Shown here: positions 44,507-55,004 of the stretch, piece by piece | How positions within the stretch are numbered: position 1 is the stretch's first letter | Layout of the letters: every line of letters starts with the position of its first letter | Translations under genes and position numbers: made by a program | Origin: Tragulus kanchil | Lineage: Eukaryota; Chordata; Mammalia; Artiodactyla; Tragulidae | Length of the DNA stretch: 64,000 bases | Direction of reading: 5' to 3' | NCBI GenBank assembly: GCA_022376925.1 | Contig: JAIOJX010000004.1 | Coordinates: 5,952,001 to 6,016,000 of the forward strand | The notes under the pieces: generated by a model | What the model was told of the DNA's origin: nothing | Databases searched by the model: none | Seen by the model: the letters and a program-made list of their open reading frames with translations, nothing else

Positions 44507-45023
44507 AAAGGATAATTAAGAAGTGAGAGGATAGTGTTAAAGACACACTAGCACCAAACGGAGACTTTCTCTTCTTCATAACGAGAAGGTTTTAAGGAGA
44601 GTTGGAGAGGAAATAACTTCCTCGCAAAGCGACTCAGTGTGATTTAATGTCGTGCCTGCATCTTACCCAGAATTCTCTCTCCTACCTCCTGATGCGAGTA
44701 TAGTGCTGACTGGAAAATGCTGAGTCAGCGAAAGGAGGCCGTCTCCCCCCTCAGGTGTGATATCCTCGACAGTCCTGCTAAAAGCTGTCTTCCTTCTGAA
44801 AAGAGACAGGATGGTTTATTCCTTCCTGTCTCCACTTACAGCTCTGTTTGCAAGAGAAGGGAGAGCAGAGAGGCAAGCCTGCCAGTGTCCAGGACCCTTC
44901 CACCCAGGGCCACCTGTACTCCAGGTCTTCTGGGCTCCCCTGCCAGGCCACACTGGACAGCCTGGAGGTAAGCAGCAGCCTCAGGCCATCAAGGGGGTCT
45001 GGAAACCTCTGTGAACAAAGCAG
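44507..45023. promoter_or_regulatory. MARE-containing block, duplicate copy
   Basis: Duplicate of 43430-43937. The MARE-like site is at 44718-44730 with identical sequence. Confidence 0.35.
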
Positions 45024-45477
45024 ATCCACTTCAAGTCACCTCTTCAGCCAGAATATTTTATTCTAGTGAAATCTCTCTCCTGCCCCAATTCACTCACTGC
45101 AAAAACCAACATAATTTATCTTCTGGAGGGAAGGGTGCAGACTTCAGCCTGTTTTTTTTCTATTCCTTTCTTTTTTCTTTTGGCTCAAGTAACAGCTCAG
45201 CCTAAATCACTTGAAGAAAAAGGGATGAAAAAAAAAAAAAAGGCTTAGAGCAGGTTGCCAAGTTGCAAGTTTGGAAATAAAAAATCAACACGGGTATCAC
45301 CTCAAAGGTTGAGAAGAAGATTGCTTTGGTGCTCTTGAGAGACCAGAGGGGAGGTTTCCATATCAATGTTGCATTTGTCCTGTTTCTGTTGTAATCAGAC
45401 TTTTAAAAATGTTTTGAATCTTAAGATTAGGAGATCCTGGAATTCCTTGTGCTCCCTTAGAGGGAGGAAGGAAGGGA
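45024..45477. other. Unannotated unique sequence
   Basis: A run of A follows AGGGATG near 45228. No repeat or exon was recognised. Confidence 0.4.
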
Positions 45478-45690
45478 GCTAATATTTGCTGAGGACCTGT
45501 GTGCCTGCAGAGTACAGTCCTCCCATGCTTCCCCCATTGTTGCCCCAGCTGATAACCCAGAGAGCTAGAGGAAGAGTCAGTCACGATTTACAGGTCAGGA
45601 ACACTTGCTCCAAGGTCATGCAGCCTCTTAATAGCAGAGCCGGTTCTGAACTGCATTGTCCTGATTCTAAAATCTGTGTTGTATGATCTG
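45478..45690 (-). repeat. MIR SINE
   Basis: AGCTAATATTTGCTGAGGACC, GATTTACAGGTCAGGAACAC, CCAAGGTCATGCAGCC, AGCAGAGCCGGTTCTGAAC follow the reverse complement of MIR. Confidence 0.55.
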
Positions 45691-45913
45691 GTGCCCTCCA
45701 AGAATCGTGAAACTGGAACCCAAGATTTGGAAAGACCTAGAAGTCCTCCATGTAATTGTACCCAAAAGGCTCTGCGACATGATCCCCAACAGATTCAACC
45801 TCCTTTTGACTCTTTGGCCTGTGGAGCCCACACATTGCGTTGACAAAGGGCATTAATTATTAATGGGCTTTCACTGATTGACCTAGAATTGTCTTCCTTC
45901 TTTATTTTCTTCT

Positions 45914-46127
45914 AAAGTGAAAGTGAAAGTTGCTCAGTCGTGTTTGACTCTTTGTGACCCCATGGACTATAGCCCATGAGGTTCCTCTGTCCATGGAATT
46001 CTCCAGGCAAGGATACTGGAGTGGATAGCCGTTCACTTCTCCAGGGGATCTTCCAGACCCAGGGATCGAACTGGGGTCTCCTGTGTTGCAGGCAGATTCT
46101 TTAACAGGTGAGCTACCAGGGAAGCTG
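45914..46127 (-). mobile_element. Bov-tA SINE, complete
   Basis: The plus strand reads AAAGTGAAAGTTGCTCAGTCG, TTTGACTCTTTGTGACCCC, ATGGAATTCTCCAGGCAAGG, GATCGAACTGGGGTCTCC, ending AGCTACCAGGGAAGC. Full length, about 214 bp. Confidence 0.92.
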
Positions 46128-46494
46128 AAGCAACTTCCTTTTTGCCCATGGATGTTTCAACTGGGACGCTTGGAGTCGAGTTACCCTCTCTGACTTTCAC
46201 AGCAAAGGGGCCCCAGGAGATTGAGCACTTAGAAATCTTGTTTATATGGAAACAGACAAAAATATGATTGCTTTCTTTTCAAACTCGTAAACTCTACAGG
46301 ACTGGTTCCATTCTTTGCCTGCTGCCTGTATTTTTAAAAAATATTTCCCTGACCAAGGAAGCTATTCACTGCAGAGCCGATGAGAGGAGTTCAATGTGAT
46401 TCCTTTGGGCCGTGCAGGGGCTAGTGGCCTGTGTTAGGTGAGAGGTGCTTACTCACTGGAACTGGCTAACAGCTCGACCAAGACACCAGAAGGC
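46128..46494. other. Unannotated unique sequence
   Basis: No repeat or exon was recognised. Confidence 0.4.
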
Positions 46495-46829
46495 CTCTCA
46501 TGAAGGCTCTGTGCAGATGGTGGCACCCAACCTTCCTGCATGTGGTTGTCTGTGGAGCCTGGGGACAACTGGGCAGAAGCCAGATGGCTGGGGTTTCCCC
46601 GCTGCCTATCCAGTGAGTGATGGTCCCCTGTCTGGGCCTGCTGGGTGCTGCAAGGGACATATCTGGTTGACAGAGAATGAAGGGAGAAGCCGTGGGTTGG
46701 GTTCCTTGTGCTGATTTACTCTGTTGTCTTGGTCCAGAACTTCCTCTCTCTGAGCCTTAGTTTCATCTTCCCTGAGAAGGAGATGACACCACTGACTTTT
46801 GCAGACCATACAGTCCCTGAAAAAGAGAA

Positions 46830-46846
46830 ACACACACACACACACT
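46830..46846. repeat. Short CA microsatellite
   Basis: About eight CA units. The duplicate is at 47919-47935 with the same length. Confidence 0.8.
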
Positions 46847-47349
46847 GAGTCTCCATCCTTCATTAGATACATAGAGAGTGCAGCCTTGGGCTAAGCACAG
46901 CAGCCTCCTGCCTTCTACCTGAGGGCACTGAATTGTTGGCATTGGCTCCCCAGAATCTTTACCTTCTCTTCCCTGGATCCTGAATATTGTCTGTGATTTC
47001 ATGGTCACACCTCGGTCTCCTCCCTGGTCCCCTGAAGGTGATAACTATGGATCTTTGATACTGGCCATGCTGCCTCTGGGAGACATCTTAGTGTTGGTTG
47101 CAAGACTTAATTATAAGCCCAGTGGTGGGGATAGGGGTCCATGAGACCTGGATTCTCAGAATAAAGACATACCTAGTTCGTTCCTTTGGCAAGTTTCCTA
47201 ACTGAACAGGCTTGTAGTCCTTTTTTAAGACTCCTCTCCTTTTACACTTAAAGTTCACTGTGAACCTGACATGAGATGAAAAATGAGAAGGCTGTTTGTA
47301 AAAAAACATGGGACCATGAGCCAGTGCAGGGGACTGGTTAGGGATGAAG

Positions 47350-47565
47350 ACTGGCTGAGACAGACTTGCTTGTGTTTGAATCCTGTCCATGGGGCTTCTG
47401 AGCTTGTGACCTGGGACAAGTTATCTAACTTTACTGCTGGAGGAAGAGGTGAAAGAAGTCACCTCACAGAGTGGTTGTAAGGATTAAACTTTATATCTAT
47501 TATGCATTGAGAACAGAATTTGAGATAGAGTTGGAATTCAATAAAAACTATTACTGCTGTGCCCT
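47350..47565 (+). repeat. MIR SINE
   Basis: CTGGCTGAGACAGACTTGC, GAGCTTGTGACCTGGGACAAG, TCACCTCACAGAGTGGTTGTAAGG and AATTCAATAAAAACTATTACTG follow MIR forward. Confidence 0.65.
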
Positions 47566-48438
47566 GTATTCATATTTGGCAGACTCTCATGAAGGCTCTG
47601 TGCAGATGGTGGCACCCAACCTTCCTGCATGTGGTTGTCTGTGGAGCCTGGGGACAACTGGGCAGAAGCCAGATGGCTGGGGTTTCCCCGCTGCCTATCC
47701 AGTGAGTGATGGTCCCCTGTCTGGGCCTGCTGGGTGCTGCAAGGGACATATCTGGTTGACAGAGAATGAAGGGAGAAGCCGTGGGTTGGGTTCCTTGTGC
47801 TGATTTACTCTGTTGTCTTGGTCCAGAACTTCCTCTCTCTGAGCCTTAGTTTCATCTTCCCTGAGAAGGAGATGACACCACTGACTTTTGCAGACCATAC
47901 AGTCCCTGAAAAAGAGAAACACACACACACACACTGAGTCTCCATCCTTCATTAGATACATAGAGAGTGCAGCCTTGGGCTAAGCACAGCAGCCTCCTGC
48001 CTTCTACCTGAGGGCACTGAATTGTTGGCATTGGCTCCCCAGAATCTTTGCCTTCTCTTCCCTGGATCCTGAATATTGTCTGTGATTTCATGGTCACACC
48101 TCGGTCTCCTCCCTGGTCCCCTGAAGGTGATAACTATGGATCTTTGATACTGGCCATGCTGCCTCTGGGAGACATCTTAGTGTTGGTTGCAAGACTTAAT
48201 TATAAGCCCAGTGGTGGGGATAGGGGTCCATGAGACCTGGATTCTCAGAATAAAGACATACCTAGTTCGTTCCTTTGGCAAGTTTCCTAACTGAACAGGC
48301 TTGTAGTCCTTTTTTAAGACTCCTCTCCTTTTACACTTAAAGTTCACTGTGAACCTGACATGAGATGAAAAATGAGAAGGCTGTTTGTAAAAAAACATGG
48401 GACCATGAGCCAGTGCAGGGGACTGGTTAGGGATGAAG

Positions 48439-48654
48439 ACTGGCTGAGACAGACTTGCTTGTGTTTGAATCCTGTCCATGGGGCTTCTGAGCTTGTGACC
48501 TGGGACAAGTTATCTAACTTTACTGCTGGAGGAAGAGGTGAAAGAAGTCACCTCACAGAGTGGTTGTAAGGATTAAACTTTATATCTATTATGCATTGAG
48601 AACAGAATTTGAGATAGAGTTGGAATTCAATAAAAACTATTACTGCTGTGCCCT
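48439..48654 (+). repeat. MIR SINE, duplicate copy
   Basis: Duplicate of 47350-47565 at an offset of 1089. Confidence 0.65.
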
Positions 48655-48672
48655 GTATTCATATTTTTATTA

Positions 48673-48975
48673 GGGATTCCCTTTGGCTCAGCTGGTAAGA
48701 ATCCACCTGCAATGCATGAGACCCTCGTTCAATTCCTGGGTTGAGAAGATCTGTTGGAGAAGGGATAGGCTATCCACTCTAGTATTCTTGGGCTTCCCTT
48801 ATGGCTCAGATGTTAAAGAATCCACCTGAAGTGTGGGAGACCTGGCTTTGATCTCTGAGTTGGGAAGGTCTGCCGGAGAAGGTAAAGGCTACCCACTTCA
48901 CTATTCTTGCCTGGAAAATTCCATGGCTCATCCATGGGTTGCAAAGAGTTGGATACAACTGAGCAATTTCACTTT
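48673..48975 (+). mobile_element. Bov-A2-type dimeric SINE
   Basis: Two tRNA-like heads stand in tandem: GGGATTCCCTTTGGCTCAGC at about 48673 and GGGCTTCCCTTATGGCTCAG at about 48789. They are followed by one common tail, GTTGCAAAGAGTTGGATAC and AACTGAGCAATTTCAC. This head-head-tail layout is that of Bov-A2. Confidence 0.85.
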
Positions 48976-49339
48976 CTTTCAATGTGGGCTGTCGACCGTG
49001 TAGAGGGGCCACTTAAACAGCTGGCTGGCAGAGAGGGATGGCTCAGCAGACTTCCTTGAAGACGAAGGTTTTCACTGGTCCTTAGAGCCTGGTCAGTGGA
49101 GGGGAAATTCTAGGCAAAGGGGAGAATGCAGACAAGTGCTAGAAACCAATGGTGTTGGAGAGAGTAAAGTACTTTAGGGTGAAGTCTGTCTCTGAAATGC
49201 TAAGTTGCTGAATGTACTTTCTTTCTTTATTTTTGCCTGAATCTCACATGTGTGTCTGGTGGGTGCCTTTTTGTTTTGCTCGGTCAGGACCAAGCTCTCA
49301 CTTTTGGGGGAAAGGTGGAGAAGGAAGAGAGCAAAGCTT
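48976..49339. other. Unannotated sequence
   Basis: It may hold decayed L2 (GGGGAAATTCTAGGCAAAGGG ... AATGCAGACAAGTGC). No exon was recognised. Confidence 0.35.
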
Positions 49340-49450
49340 CTCATTTAAACAGGCCTGGATTTAAATCCTGGTTCTGCTCTGCAAAGAGGTTCTTTGGGCT
49401 AAAAGATGTAACCCCCTCGAGTTTCAGTTTTCTTATTTGTAGGGATACTG
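49340..49450 (+). repeat. MIR SINE fragment
   Basis: GGCCTGGATTTAAATCCTGGTTCTGC followed by GAGTTTCAGTTTTCTTATTTGTAGGG matches MIR forward. Its right half is repeated at 50491-50549 by duplication O. Confidence 0.6.
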
Positions 49451-49854
49451 AGACTTGATTGAAAGGAGGAGATACCTTTTCTCCCCTCTCCATCCCTACC
49501 TCCCTGCCCCACCTCCACTCACTCTTGTGAAGAAGGGATCTCTTGCTGACTTCCAGTGCTTCTTCCCATGAATCCACCTCGTTGCCAACTCTGGTAGGGT
49601 GACAAGGAGATGGTGCCATAGGAGAAAACTGTAGATATCATTGAAAGAAAGTGAAGGAAAATGACATAGAATTGAAACGGTCCCCAGTAGCTCTTCAATT
49701 AATATGGGTTACAAACAGGTAGACTTATGAGAGTTTTGTTTTGCTGTGATTTTTGTTGTACCCTTTCAGGGTTTTAGGCAAGTGGTAGTGTAAACAGCTT
49801 AGCACCATTGCCCACTGATTAAATATAGATATGTGTGTGTGTGCATATGTGCAT

Positions 49855-49857
<3 letters not shown>

Positions 49858-49911
<54 letters not shown>

Positions 49912-49916
49912 CACAG
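49858..49916. repeat. CA/TG microsatellite
   Basis: ACATACATACACAC... with more than 20 CA units interrupted by one CG. It abuts the head of a Bov-tA. The duplicate at 50957-51015 has the same length and the same interruption. Confidence 0.9.
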
Positions 49917-49917
49917 A

Positions 49918-50125
49918 GGCTTCTCCAGTGGCTCAGCAGTAAAAAATCTACCTGCCAATGCAGTAGATGCAGCTTTGATCCTGGATTGGGAAGATCCCCT
50001 GGAGAAGGGAATGGCAACCCACTCTAATATTCTTTCCTGGGAAATTCTGTGGACAGAGGAGCCTGGTGGGCCACAGTTCATGGGGTCACAAAGAATTGGA
50101 CAGGACCTAGCAACTAAAGAACAAT
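49918..50125 (+). mobile_element. Bov-tA SINE
   Basis: GGCTTCTCCAGTGGCTCAGC, AAAAATCTACCTGCCAATGC, GGGAAGATCCCCTGGAGAAG and the tail GGGGTCACAAAGAATTGGAC. Confidence 0.9.
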
Positions 50126-50194
50126 ATAGATATAGATGTAAACTGCTTCCTCTCAATCATTTAAATTCGTGCACTCTAATCTGGCTTGTCCTTT

Positions 50195-50300
50195 TCTTCT
50201 TAGAGTCCAGGAAGCTGAGGTCAAGAGGGCAGAAGTGATTTGCCCAAGGTCACGCAGGGGCTGGGCTGGACCACCTTGCTCTCAAAGCTAAGCTCTCTTT
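50195..50300 (-). repeat. MIR fragment
   Basis: AGGAAGCTGAGGTCAAGAGGGC, GTGATTTGCCCAAGGTCACGC and GGGGCTGGGCTGGACC match the reverse complement of the MIR core. Confidence 0.65.
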
Positions 50301-50953
50301 TTGGCACATAAAATGGTGTCTGAAGCACAAGGACAGGGTTGTGACAGGAGGAGATACTTTGTGGGAAAAAGGAAATTTGTCTCGTGGGTGGGTGAGGTCA
50401 AGTTTTATTACGTGGTTTTGATTTGTTAAATATGCTCTCCTTGGATTCGTCGTTGGCCTTCTCAAAGGGATTAAAGGTTCTGCTTGAAGGCTTTGGGCTA
50501 AAAGATGTAACCCCCTCGAGTTTCAGTTTTCTTATTTGTAGGGATACTGAGACTTGATTGAAAGGAGGAGATACCTTTTCTCCCCTCTCCATCCCTACCT
50601 CCCTGCCCCACCTCCACTCACTCTTGTGAAGAAGGGATCTCTTGCTGACTTCCAGTGCTTCTTCCCATGAATCCACCTCGTTGCCAACTCTGGTAGGGTG
50701 CCAAGGAGATGGTGCCATAGGAGAAAACTGTAGATATCATTGAAAGAAAGTGAAGGAAAATGACATAGAATTGAAACGGTCCCCAGTAGCTCTTCAATTA
50801 ATATGGGTTACAAACAGGTAGACTTATGAGAGTTTTGTTTTGCTGTGATTTTTGTTGTACCCTTTCAGGGTTTTAGGCAAGTGGTAGTGTAAACAGCTTA
50901 GCACCATTGCCCACTGATTAAATATAGATATGTGTGTGTGTGCATATGTGCAT

Positions 50954-50956
<3 letters not shown>

Positions 50957-51010
<54 letters not shown>

Positions 51011-51015
51011 CACAG
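50957..51015. repeat. CA/TG microsatellite, duplicate copy
   Basis: Duplicate of 49858-49916 at an offset of 1099. Confidence 0.9.
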
Positions 51016-51016
51016 A

Positions 51017-51224
51017 GGCTTCTCCAGTGGCTCAGCAGTAAAAAATCTACCTGCCAATGCAGTAGATGCAGCTTTGATCCTGGATTGGGAAGATCCCCTG
51101 GAGAAGGGAATGGCAACCCACTCTAATATTCTTTCCTGGGAAATTCTGTGGACAGAGGAGCCTGGTGGGCCACAGTTCATGGGGTCACAAAGAATTGGAC
51201 AGGACCTAGCAACTAAAGAACAAT
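51017..51224 (+). mobile_element. Bov-tA SINE, duplicate copy
   Basis: Duplicate of 49918-50125 at an offset of 1099. Confidence 0.9.
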
Positions 51225-51293
51225 ATAGATATAGATGTAAACTGCTTCCTCTCAATCATTTAAATTCGTGCACTCTGATCTGGCTTGTCCTTT

Positions 51294-51399
51294 TCTTCTT
51301 AGAGTCCAGGAAGCTGAGGTCAAGAGGGCAGAAGTGATTTGCCCAAGGTCACGCAGGGGCTGGGCTGGACCACCTTGCTCTCAAAGCTAAGCTCTCTTT
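51294..51399 (-). repeat. MIR fragment, duplicate copy
   Basis: Duplicate of 50195-50300 at an offset of 1099. Confidence 0.65.
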
Positions 51400-51521
51400 T
51401 TGGCACATAAAATGGTGTCTGAAGCACAAGGACAGGGTTGTGACAGGAGGAGATACTTTGTGGGAAAAAGGAAATTTGTCTCGTGGGTGGGTGAGGTCAA
51501 GTTTTATTACGTGGTTTTGAT

Positions 51522-52000
51522 AGTTTAGTCTAGAATGAATGCTGCTCCTTGGATTCCGCTCCCAGCATCCTGCGGATTGGATGGTTCTCACCATCCTTAT
51601 AGGCTTGGTGAAAAAAGAGAAAAACACCACCAAAAAACCAAAAAGCCACCCCAGTGCCGAATTTCCCTGAGAACCTGTGGCTTTGGCTCCCTTGCCTTTT
51701 TTCAGGGCCCCTCCTGTGGGTAGGTTTTTGACATGATGAATTGCTGTGGTCAGCACGGCAGCATGCGGTGCCCAGGGGAGCCAGTGCTCAGCGCCGTGGC
51801 CAGCCTGCATCTCTTCAGCAGGACAGCCTGCTGCACGCGTCCCTGTAGGCACTGTCACCGCTGCTGCAGTCCCTCCATCCCAGCAGAGACATCGCAAATC
51901 ACCGGAAGCGATGTGTCCACCCCCTGGCCCGGCAGAGCAGAGAGAGGAGGTGGGTGTTGCAGACTCGGGAGAGATTGCTTCTGGTCACCTGGGGCTTGAA
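51522..52000. other. Moderately CpG-rich unique block
   Basis: Repeat-free, with CpGs in AGCACGGCAGCATGCGG, GCGCCGTGG, GCACGCGTCCC and ACCGGAAGCGATG (the last contains an ETS-like CCGGAAG near 51901). Open frames exist on both strands: 182 codons on the minus strand at 51349-51897, which also runs through the MIR, and 136 codons on the plus strand at 51746-52156. No domain is recognised. It may be an old exon, a CpG remnant or an enhancer. Confidence 0.25.
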
Positions 52001-52454
52001 TCACCCCCACTGAGCTTGTTGGGCTTTGCAGTATTTCTTGTAGGACTGGACCTGACTGGAGGATGTGCTATGGACGCACTGGGACACTGGTCACTGTCCT
52101 GTGGACACAGTCCACACTTAGCTGTTCATTTAGGTTTTTCAGGAAGCGTTTGTTGAATCTCTAATGTCCTGCTGCATGCAATGGGGGATACAGAATTCAA
52201 AGACCAGTCTGACCTTCTGTACTTGTATGCGGGTTGAGGGGCATGTTCTCCAGTCAATAATTTTAAAAGCCTGTGGGAGAGACATCACCAGGGTTCATGT
52301 TAATCCATAGGGTAAATGTTTATTGACTGCCTGCTGTATGACAGGCATTGGTTTCTTATGGTTGAAATTCACTGGTCATTGAGCTCAGGGGGTCTGAAAG
52401 AAGGAAAAATGTCAGTGGGATGGGAAGTTTCATCATCCCAATAGCAACTAATAC

Positions 52455-52665
52455 TCATTCATTGCCTGCATGGGGTTAAACACAGGATGCGGAAACCTTG
52501 TTATCACCCTATGAGTGAGGGACAGGCGTCATCCCACTTCACTCATGGATCCAGAGAAGCCCAGAGAGTCTAAGAAAGAGCCCCATTTTACCCAAGGTCA
52601 CCAGCTGCTAAGTGATGGGACTAATGTCTAGCCCCACGTCTGTTTGACTCCAAAACGTCCATCTC
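52455..52665 (-). repeat. MIR SINE
   Basis: ATGAGTGAGGGACAGGCGTC, ATCCAGAGAAGCCCAGAGAG, CCCAAGGTCACCAGCTGCTAAGTG and ACGTCTGTTTGACTCC follow the reverse complement of MIR. Confidence 0.65.
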
Positions 52666-53570
52666 CAAAGTTGTCTCTTCTGGTAGAAACTGACTTTGAC
52701 AGATAGGCAGAGTCAAGGAGGAAACTGCCTCATGGGTTGAGTCCGTCCAGAAGTTGGCACTTTCATAAATGTGTCAGGCTTCCTTTCTATTCCAGAGCAC
52801 TGGTAGTGCAAATATAACCTTCTAAATGCCCCCAGGGCCTTCCAGGCTGCCCAGCTGGTCAAAGCAAGAACAGTAACTTCTCCATCCTTTAACTATCCAG
52901 TGCTCAGCGCCGTGGCCAGTCTGCATCTCTTCAGCAGGACAGCCTGCTGCACGCGTCCCTGTAGGCACTGTCACCGCTGCTGCAGTCCCTCCATCCCAGC
53001 AGAGACATCGCAAATCACCGGAAGCGATGTGTCCACCCCCTGGCCCGGCAGAGCAGAGAGAGGAGGTGGGTGTTGCAGACTCGGGAGAGATTGCTTCTGG
53101 TCACCTGGGGCTTGAATCACCCCCACTGAGCTTGTTGGGCTTTGCAGTATTTCTTGTAGGACTGGACCTGACTGGAGGATGTGCTATGGACGCACTGGGA
53201 CACTGGTCACTGTCCTGTGGACACAGTCCACACTTTGCTGTTCATTTAGGTTTTTCAGGAAGCGTTTGTTGAATCTCTAATGTCCTGCTGCATGCAATGG
53301 GGGATACAGAATTCAAAGACCAGTCTGACCTTCTGTACTTGTATGCGGGTTGAGGGGCATGTTCTCCAGTCAATAATTTTAAAAGCCTGTGGGAGAGACA
53401 TCACCAGGGTTCATGTTAATCCATAGGGTAAATGTTTATTGACTGCCTGCTGTATGACAGGCATTGGTTTCTTATGGTTGAAATTCACTGGTCATTGAGC
53501 TCAGGGGGTCTGAAAGAAGGAAAAATGTCAGTGGGATGGGAAGTTTCATCATCCCAATAGCAACTAATAC

Positions 53571-53781
53571 TCATTCATTGCCTGCATGGGGTTAAACACA
53601 GGATGCGGAAACCTTGTTATCACCCTATGAGTGAGGGACAGGCGTCATCCCACTTCACTCATGGATCCAGAGAAGCCCAGAGAGTCTAAGAAAGAGCCCC
53701 ATTTTACCCAAGGTCACCAGCTGCTAAGTGATGGGACTAATGTCTAGCCCCACGTCTGTTTGACTCCAAAACGTCCATCTC
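53571..53781 (-). repeat. MIR SINE, duplicate copy
   Basis: Duplicate of 52455-52665 at an offset of 1116. Confidence 0.65.
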
Positions 53782-54179
53782 CAAAGTTGTCTCTTCTGGT
53801 AGAAACTGACTTTGACAGATAGGCAGAGTCAAGGAGGAAACTGCCTCATGGGTTGAGTCCGTCCAGAAGTTGGCACTTTCATAAATGTGTCAGGCTTCCT
53901 TTCTATTCCAGAGACCACTGGTAGTGCAAATATAACCTTCTAAATGCCCCCAGGGCCTTCCAGGCTGCCCAGCTGGTCAAAGCAAGAACAGTAACTTCTC
54001 CATCTTTAAACTTGTTTCTGTGCGGAACAAGCAAGAAATGATGCCATCCTCCCAAGTGCATTTTCTCCCTCTGCCCTGTGATGGCCCACTCTCCCCTCTT
54101 TAATCCTTTGTAGATGTTTGAGATTAAATAAGGTAATATTAAGTTCTTAGAGTAAGAGCTCAATCTAGTTGATTTTTAT

Positions 54180-54467
54180 TTTTTAAGATATATTTATTTT
54201 GATTGTGCTGTTTTCTTTGTTGCTGTGTGTGGGCTTTCTCTAGTTGCAGCAAACAGGGGCTGATCTCTAGTTGTGGTGCACAGGGCTTCTCTTTGTGGTG
54301 GCCTTTTTGGTTAGAGTATAGGCTGTAGGGTGCAGGGAATTCAGTAGTTGTGGTACACAGGCTTAGTTGCTCTGCAGCATGTGGGATCTTCTTGGACCAG
54401 GGATCAAACCTGTGTCCCCTGCGTTGGCAGGTGGATTCTTAGCAACTAGATCACCAGGAAAATCCCT
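54180..54467 (-). mobile_element. CHR-type SINE, long form
   Basis: The plus strand runs TTTGATTGTGCTGTTTTCTTTG, GTGTGGGCTTTCTCTAGTTGC, TAGTTGTGGTGCACAGGG, TCTGCAGCATGTGGGATC, GGACCAGGGATCAAACC, ending TAGATCACCAGGAAAATCC. This is the reverse complement of the long CHR consensus. Confidence 0.85.
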
Positions 54468-54477
54468 AGTTAGAATA

Positions 54478-54640
54478 GGGGATCCTGCAGGGGAGCTGTA
54501 CGATGGCCTGGAGGGGTGGGATTGGGGGGATTGGGAAGGGGGTGGAGGAGGGGGGATCAGGGATATACATGTGATTTTATACATATCTGTAAACAACAAA
54601 ACTCTGTAAAAGAAAAAAGTAAAATTAAAAAAATAAACCC
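54478..54640 (+). mobile_element. Ruminant L1 3'-end-like fragment
   Basis: G-rich GGTGGGATTGGGGGG...GGGGGGATCAGGG, then ATATACATGTG and CAACAAAACTCTGTAAAAG ending in an A-rich tail. The order resembles ruminant L1 3' ends. It lies just next to the CHR element. Confidence 0.5.
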
Positions 54641-55004
54641 CTATTTAACTTTTCTTAATTATTATTCTGTACTTGATATTTTGCCTTAACTTTGGTCATT
54701 GTACTATATACTAGTAGTACTCCCCTCCCCACCTCTGCCCAAAGTTACTTCTCACCTCACAGTATCTAAATATCAGGCCTGAAATACAATTTGAGGCAAA
54801 AATGAAAAGGTGTCTAAACAGATGTTTTGATTATTTATATGGGGGCAATAGCAAATGGCGCCTCATGCTTTAATCAGTTGTAATTTTATTTGCCTGTTCA
54901 TTTTTTCACATTTACCACACTTATCCACACTTATTCACATTTACCATTTCCTAATAGTACTCATTTTCTACTAGGGACTAGTAACTGTGCCTAGAATTAA
55001 CACT
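54641..55004. other. Unannotated AT-rich sequence
   Basis: CACATTTACCACACTTATCCAC-like short internal repetition lies near 54909-54948. No gene was recognised. Confidence 0.4.

Larger units (their letters stand above)
42876..45023. repeat. Direct duplication M (offset 1075-1086)
   Basis: Copy 1 is 42876-43937 and copy 2 is 43951-45023. GAATCAATAAATGAGTATAG occurs at 42876 and 43951, and also at about 41709. A 9-bp difference (CACACCCGGAGG versus CACACTGGACAGCCTGGAGG) and two T/C transitions were noticed (AAGTTCTATT/AAGTCCTATT; GTCTCTCCCC/GTCTCCCCCC). Confidence 0.92.
46495..48666. repeat. Direct duplication N (offset 1089)
   Basis: Copy 1 is 46495-47577 and copy 2 is 47584-48666. CTCTCATGAAGGCTCTGTGC occurs at 46495 and 47584. 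The filler is GGCAGA only. One A/G transition was noticed (TCTTTACCTTC versus TCTTTGCCTTC). Even the internal CA repeat keeps its length. Confidence 0.94.
49392..51521. repeat. Direct duplication O (offset 1099)
   Basis: Copy 1 is 49392-50422 and copy 2 is 50491-51521. CTTTGGGCTAAAAGATG occurs at 49392 and 50491. The join region 50423-50490 is a damaged version of the sequence after copy 2: both carry GCTC, CTTGGATTC and a following CC/GTC step. Substitutions noticed are GGTGACAAGG/GGTGCCAAGG and CACTCTAATC/CACTCTGATC. Confidence 0.93.
51781..54006. repeat. Direct duplication P (offset 1116-1118)
   Basis: Copy 1 is 51781-52887 and copy 2 is 52897-54006. CCAGTGCTCAGCGCCGTGG occurs at 51781 and 52897. 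The join TCCATCCTTTAACTATCCAG damages the true continuation TCCATCTTTAAACTTG. Substitutions noticed are CCAGCCTGC/CCAGTCTGC and CACTTAGCTG/CACTTTGCTG. Confidence 0.93.

Noticed and set aside
49725..50156. 143-codon minus-strand frame with a Cys-Val repeat
   Set aside because: It is the opposite-strand shadow of the same SINE plus microsatellite.
49831..50238. 135-codon plus-strand frame with a Thr-His repeat (also at 50930-51337)
   Set aside because: The N-terminal part is the CA microsatellite and the rest is Bov-tA translated in frame. It is not a gene.
51349..51897. 182-codon minus-strand frame
   Set aside because: It includes a MIR fragment and crosses the end of duplication O. No domain, no splice or promoter support.
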